A stretch of 6,984 nucleotides of DNA, taken from DRPN01 sp964383915. Lineage in GTDB: Bacteria > Bacteroidota > Bacteroidia > Bacteroidales > VadinHA17. Position numbers and translations under genes: made by a program. Shown here piece by piece: positions 5,803-6,984 of the stretch. Location of the stretch: contig CAYLJE010000122.1 in assembly GCA_964383915.1 (NCBI GenBank), forward strand, positions 1 to 6,984. Reading direction: 5' to 3'. Positions within the stretch are counted from its first letter, which is position 1. Each line of letters begins with the position of its first letter. The notes under the pieces are model-generated. The model saw only the letters and a program-made list of their open reading frames with translations, did no database searches and was not told where the DNA came from.

Positions 5803-6984
5803 ATGAAAAATCCCAGTAAAATAAAGGGAGTCTTGATTGTTTGGATATGTGTTTCCATGGCAATATCAGGTTTTTCCCAGAGAGCCATCTTACCGGGGGC
5901 TTATAATATTTCAGCATATTTACCTCAATTGCAGGGCAAAAATATAGCTATCGTAGCCAATCAGACATCCTTGGTGGGGAAGGTATATCTGGTGGATACC
6001 CTCCTGGCGATGAAAATTAATGTAGTGAAAATATTCAGCCCCGAACATGGATTCAGAGGAGAAGCTGGTGCCGGTGTTTCGGTAAAAGACCACACAGATA
6101 CGCTGACCGGTATTCCTATTGTGTCATTGTATGGCAAACACCGGAAACCTGTTCCTGAAGATTTTAATCAGGTAGATATTGTCGTTTATGATATTCAGGA
6201 TGTCGGTGTCAGGTTTTATACTTATGTATCTACCCTGCACCTGGTAATGGAAGCCTGTGCTGAGCAGAATATCCCATTACTGGTGCTGGACCGGCCCAGC
6301 CCGAATGGTTATTATGTAGATGGCCCCGTTCTGGATACAGCATACCGTTCTTTTGTCGGGATGGACCCTGTGCCGGTTGTATATGGAATGACTCCAGGGG
6401 AATATGCAGAGATGCTAAATGGCGAGAAATGGCTGACTGGAGGGGTCCAATGTATTTTGCAGGTTATTTCCTGCAAAAATTATACCCACCGGAGATATTA
6501 TGAGTTGCCAGTGAAACCTTCACCGAATCTTCCTACCGTGCGATCGGTATATCTTTATCCTTTTTTATGCTTCTTCGAAGGAACCCTGATGAGTGTGGGC
6601 CGGGGGACAGACTTTCCTTTTGAGGTATACGGACATCCCGACTATCCTTCCCACTTGTTTTCTTTTGTCCCTGAAAGTAAGCCTGGTGCTAAGCAACCAA
6701 AATATGAAGGACAGACATGTTATGGAGTAGATCTGCGGAATATTCCGGTCAGGTTTCTGCATACGAATAGCCATCTTATCCTCGATTGGCTGATAGATGC
6801 CTATCATGAGATGGGGAACAGAGAAGACTATTTTAATGCATATTTTGCTAAACTTGCCGGAACAGACCGGTTACAGAAACAGATCATAGCAGGGGAAAAT
6901 AAGTACACAATCAGGGCATCATGGAAGAAAGACCTGGATCGGTTTATGAAAATCAGGAAAAAATATTTATTGTATCCTGATTTT
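5803..6984 (+). CDS. namZ: Exo-beta-N-acetylmuramidase NamZ-like (DUF1343 / YbbC), 3' end cut by window
   Basis: Predicted exported glycosidase that removes MurNAc from the non-reducing end of peptidoglycan fragments, the activity shown for the NamZ founder (B. subtilis YbbC; GH171). The frame is open for 394 codons from ATG at 5803 to the window edge. Residues 1-25 look like a type I signal peptide (MKNPSKIK, then GVLIVWICVSMAISGFS); there is no lipobox. Family motifs in order: SPEHGFRGEAGAG (79-91), YDIQDVGVRFYTY (129-141), LDRPSPNG (162-169), YGMTPGEYA (194-202), PSPNLPT (239-245), and SVGRGTDFPFEVYGHP (264-279). The Glu residues of the first motif are candidate catalytic groups (inference). 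The last residues, KKYLLYPDF, are the usual C-terminus, so the stop is probably just outside. No convincing TAnnTTTG promoter is seen upstream; nearest is TATTTTCA at 5772-5779. The substrate could be cell-wall fragments for recycling or from other bacteria. Confidence 0.92.
   Translation, partial: MKNPSKIKGVLIVWICVSMAISGFSQRAILPGAYNISAYLPQLQGKNIAIVANQTSLVGKVYLVDTLLAMKINVVKIFSPEHGFRGEAGAGVSVKDHTDTLTGIPIVSLYGKHRKPVPEDFNQVDIVVYDIQDVGVRFYTYVSTLHLVMEACAEQNIPLLVLDRPSPNGYYVDGPVLDTAYRSFVGMDPVPVVYGMTPGEYAEMLNGEKWLTGGVQCILQVISCKNYTHRRYYELPVKPSPNLPTVRSVYLYPFLCFFEGTLMSVGRGTDFPFEVYGHPDYPSHLFSFVPESKPGAKQPKYEGQTCYGVDLRNIPVRFLHTNSHLILDWLIDAYHEMGNREDYFNAYFAKLAGTDRLQKQIIAGENKYTIRASWKKDLDRFMKIRKKYLLYPDF

Noticed and set aside
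6565..6807. Minus-strand open frame inside namZ
   Set aside because: It lies wholly within conserved NamZ motifs on the other strand and has no recognisable domain.

Overview
The window is AT-rich chromosomal DNA from a member of the Bacteroidota, most likely a Bacteroidales-type lineage. The rRNA sequences, a Porin_10-type outer-membrane protein, a Bacteroidota-style LolC/E permease and two exact TAnnTTTG promoter boxes all point there. The phylum call is firm; anything finer is inference. No mobile element, CRISPR array, tRNA or phage gene is visible.

Layout. Positions 1-320 are the tail of a ribosomal RNA operon: the 3' end of 23S, a short spacer, 5S, and a strong intrinsic terminator. 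A perfect TAnnTTTG box then sits directly in front of a putative beta-barrel porin (389-2344, +). After a 139-bp gap comes an MltF-like lytic transglycosylase lipoprotein (2484-3905, +). Converging on it from the other strand is a two-gene unit read right to left: a LolC/LolE-family permease (5566 down to 4322), then, after 24 bp, the wreck of a CoA-pyrophosphatase-type Nudix gene (4297 down to 3926). The divergent intergenic region (5567-5802) holds the permease promoter and a perfect 12-bp inverted repeat. A NamZ/DUF1343 exo-N-acetylmuramidase gene (5803 to the window end, +) runs off the edge, probably within a codon or so of its stop.

How the genes relate. All four intact protein genes concern the cell envelope: an outer-membrane porin, a lipoprotein murein lytic enzyme, a lipoprotein-release permease and an exported exo-muramidase. 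MltF-type and NamZ-type enzymes both cut the glycan strands of peptidoglycan, but they are separated by an oppositely oriented unit, so this is a loose neighbourhood and not one operon.

I found no new multi-gene system. The points most worth a second look are the Nudix pseudogene (catalytic core lost in frame plus a premature TGA), the inverted repeat upstream of namZ, and promoter positions that imply a nearly leaderless porin mRNA and a corrected permease start.
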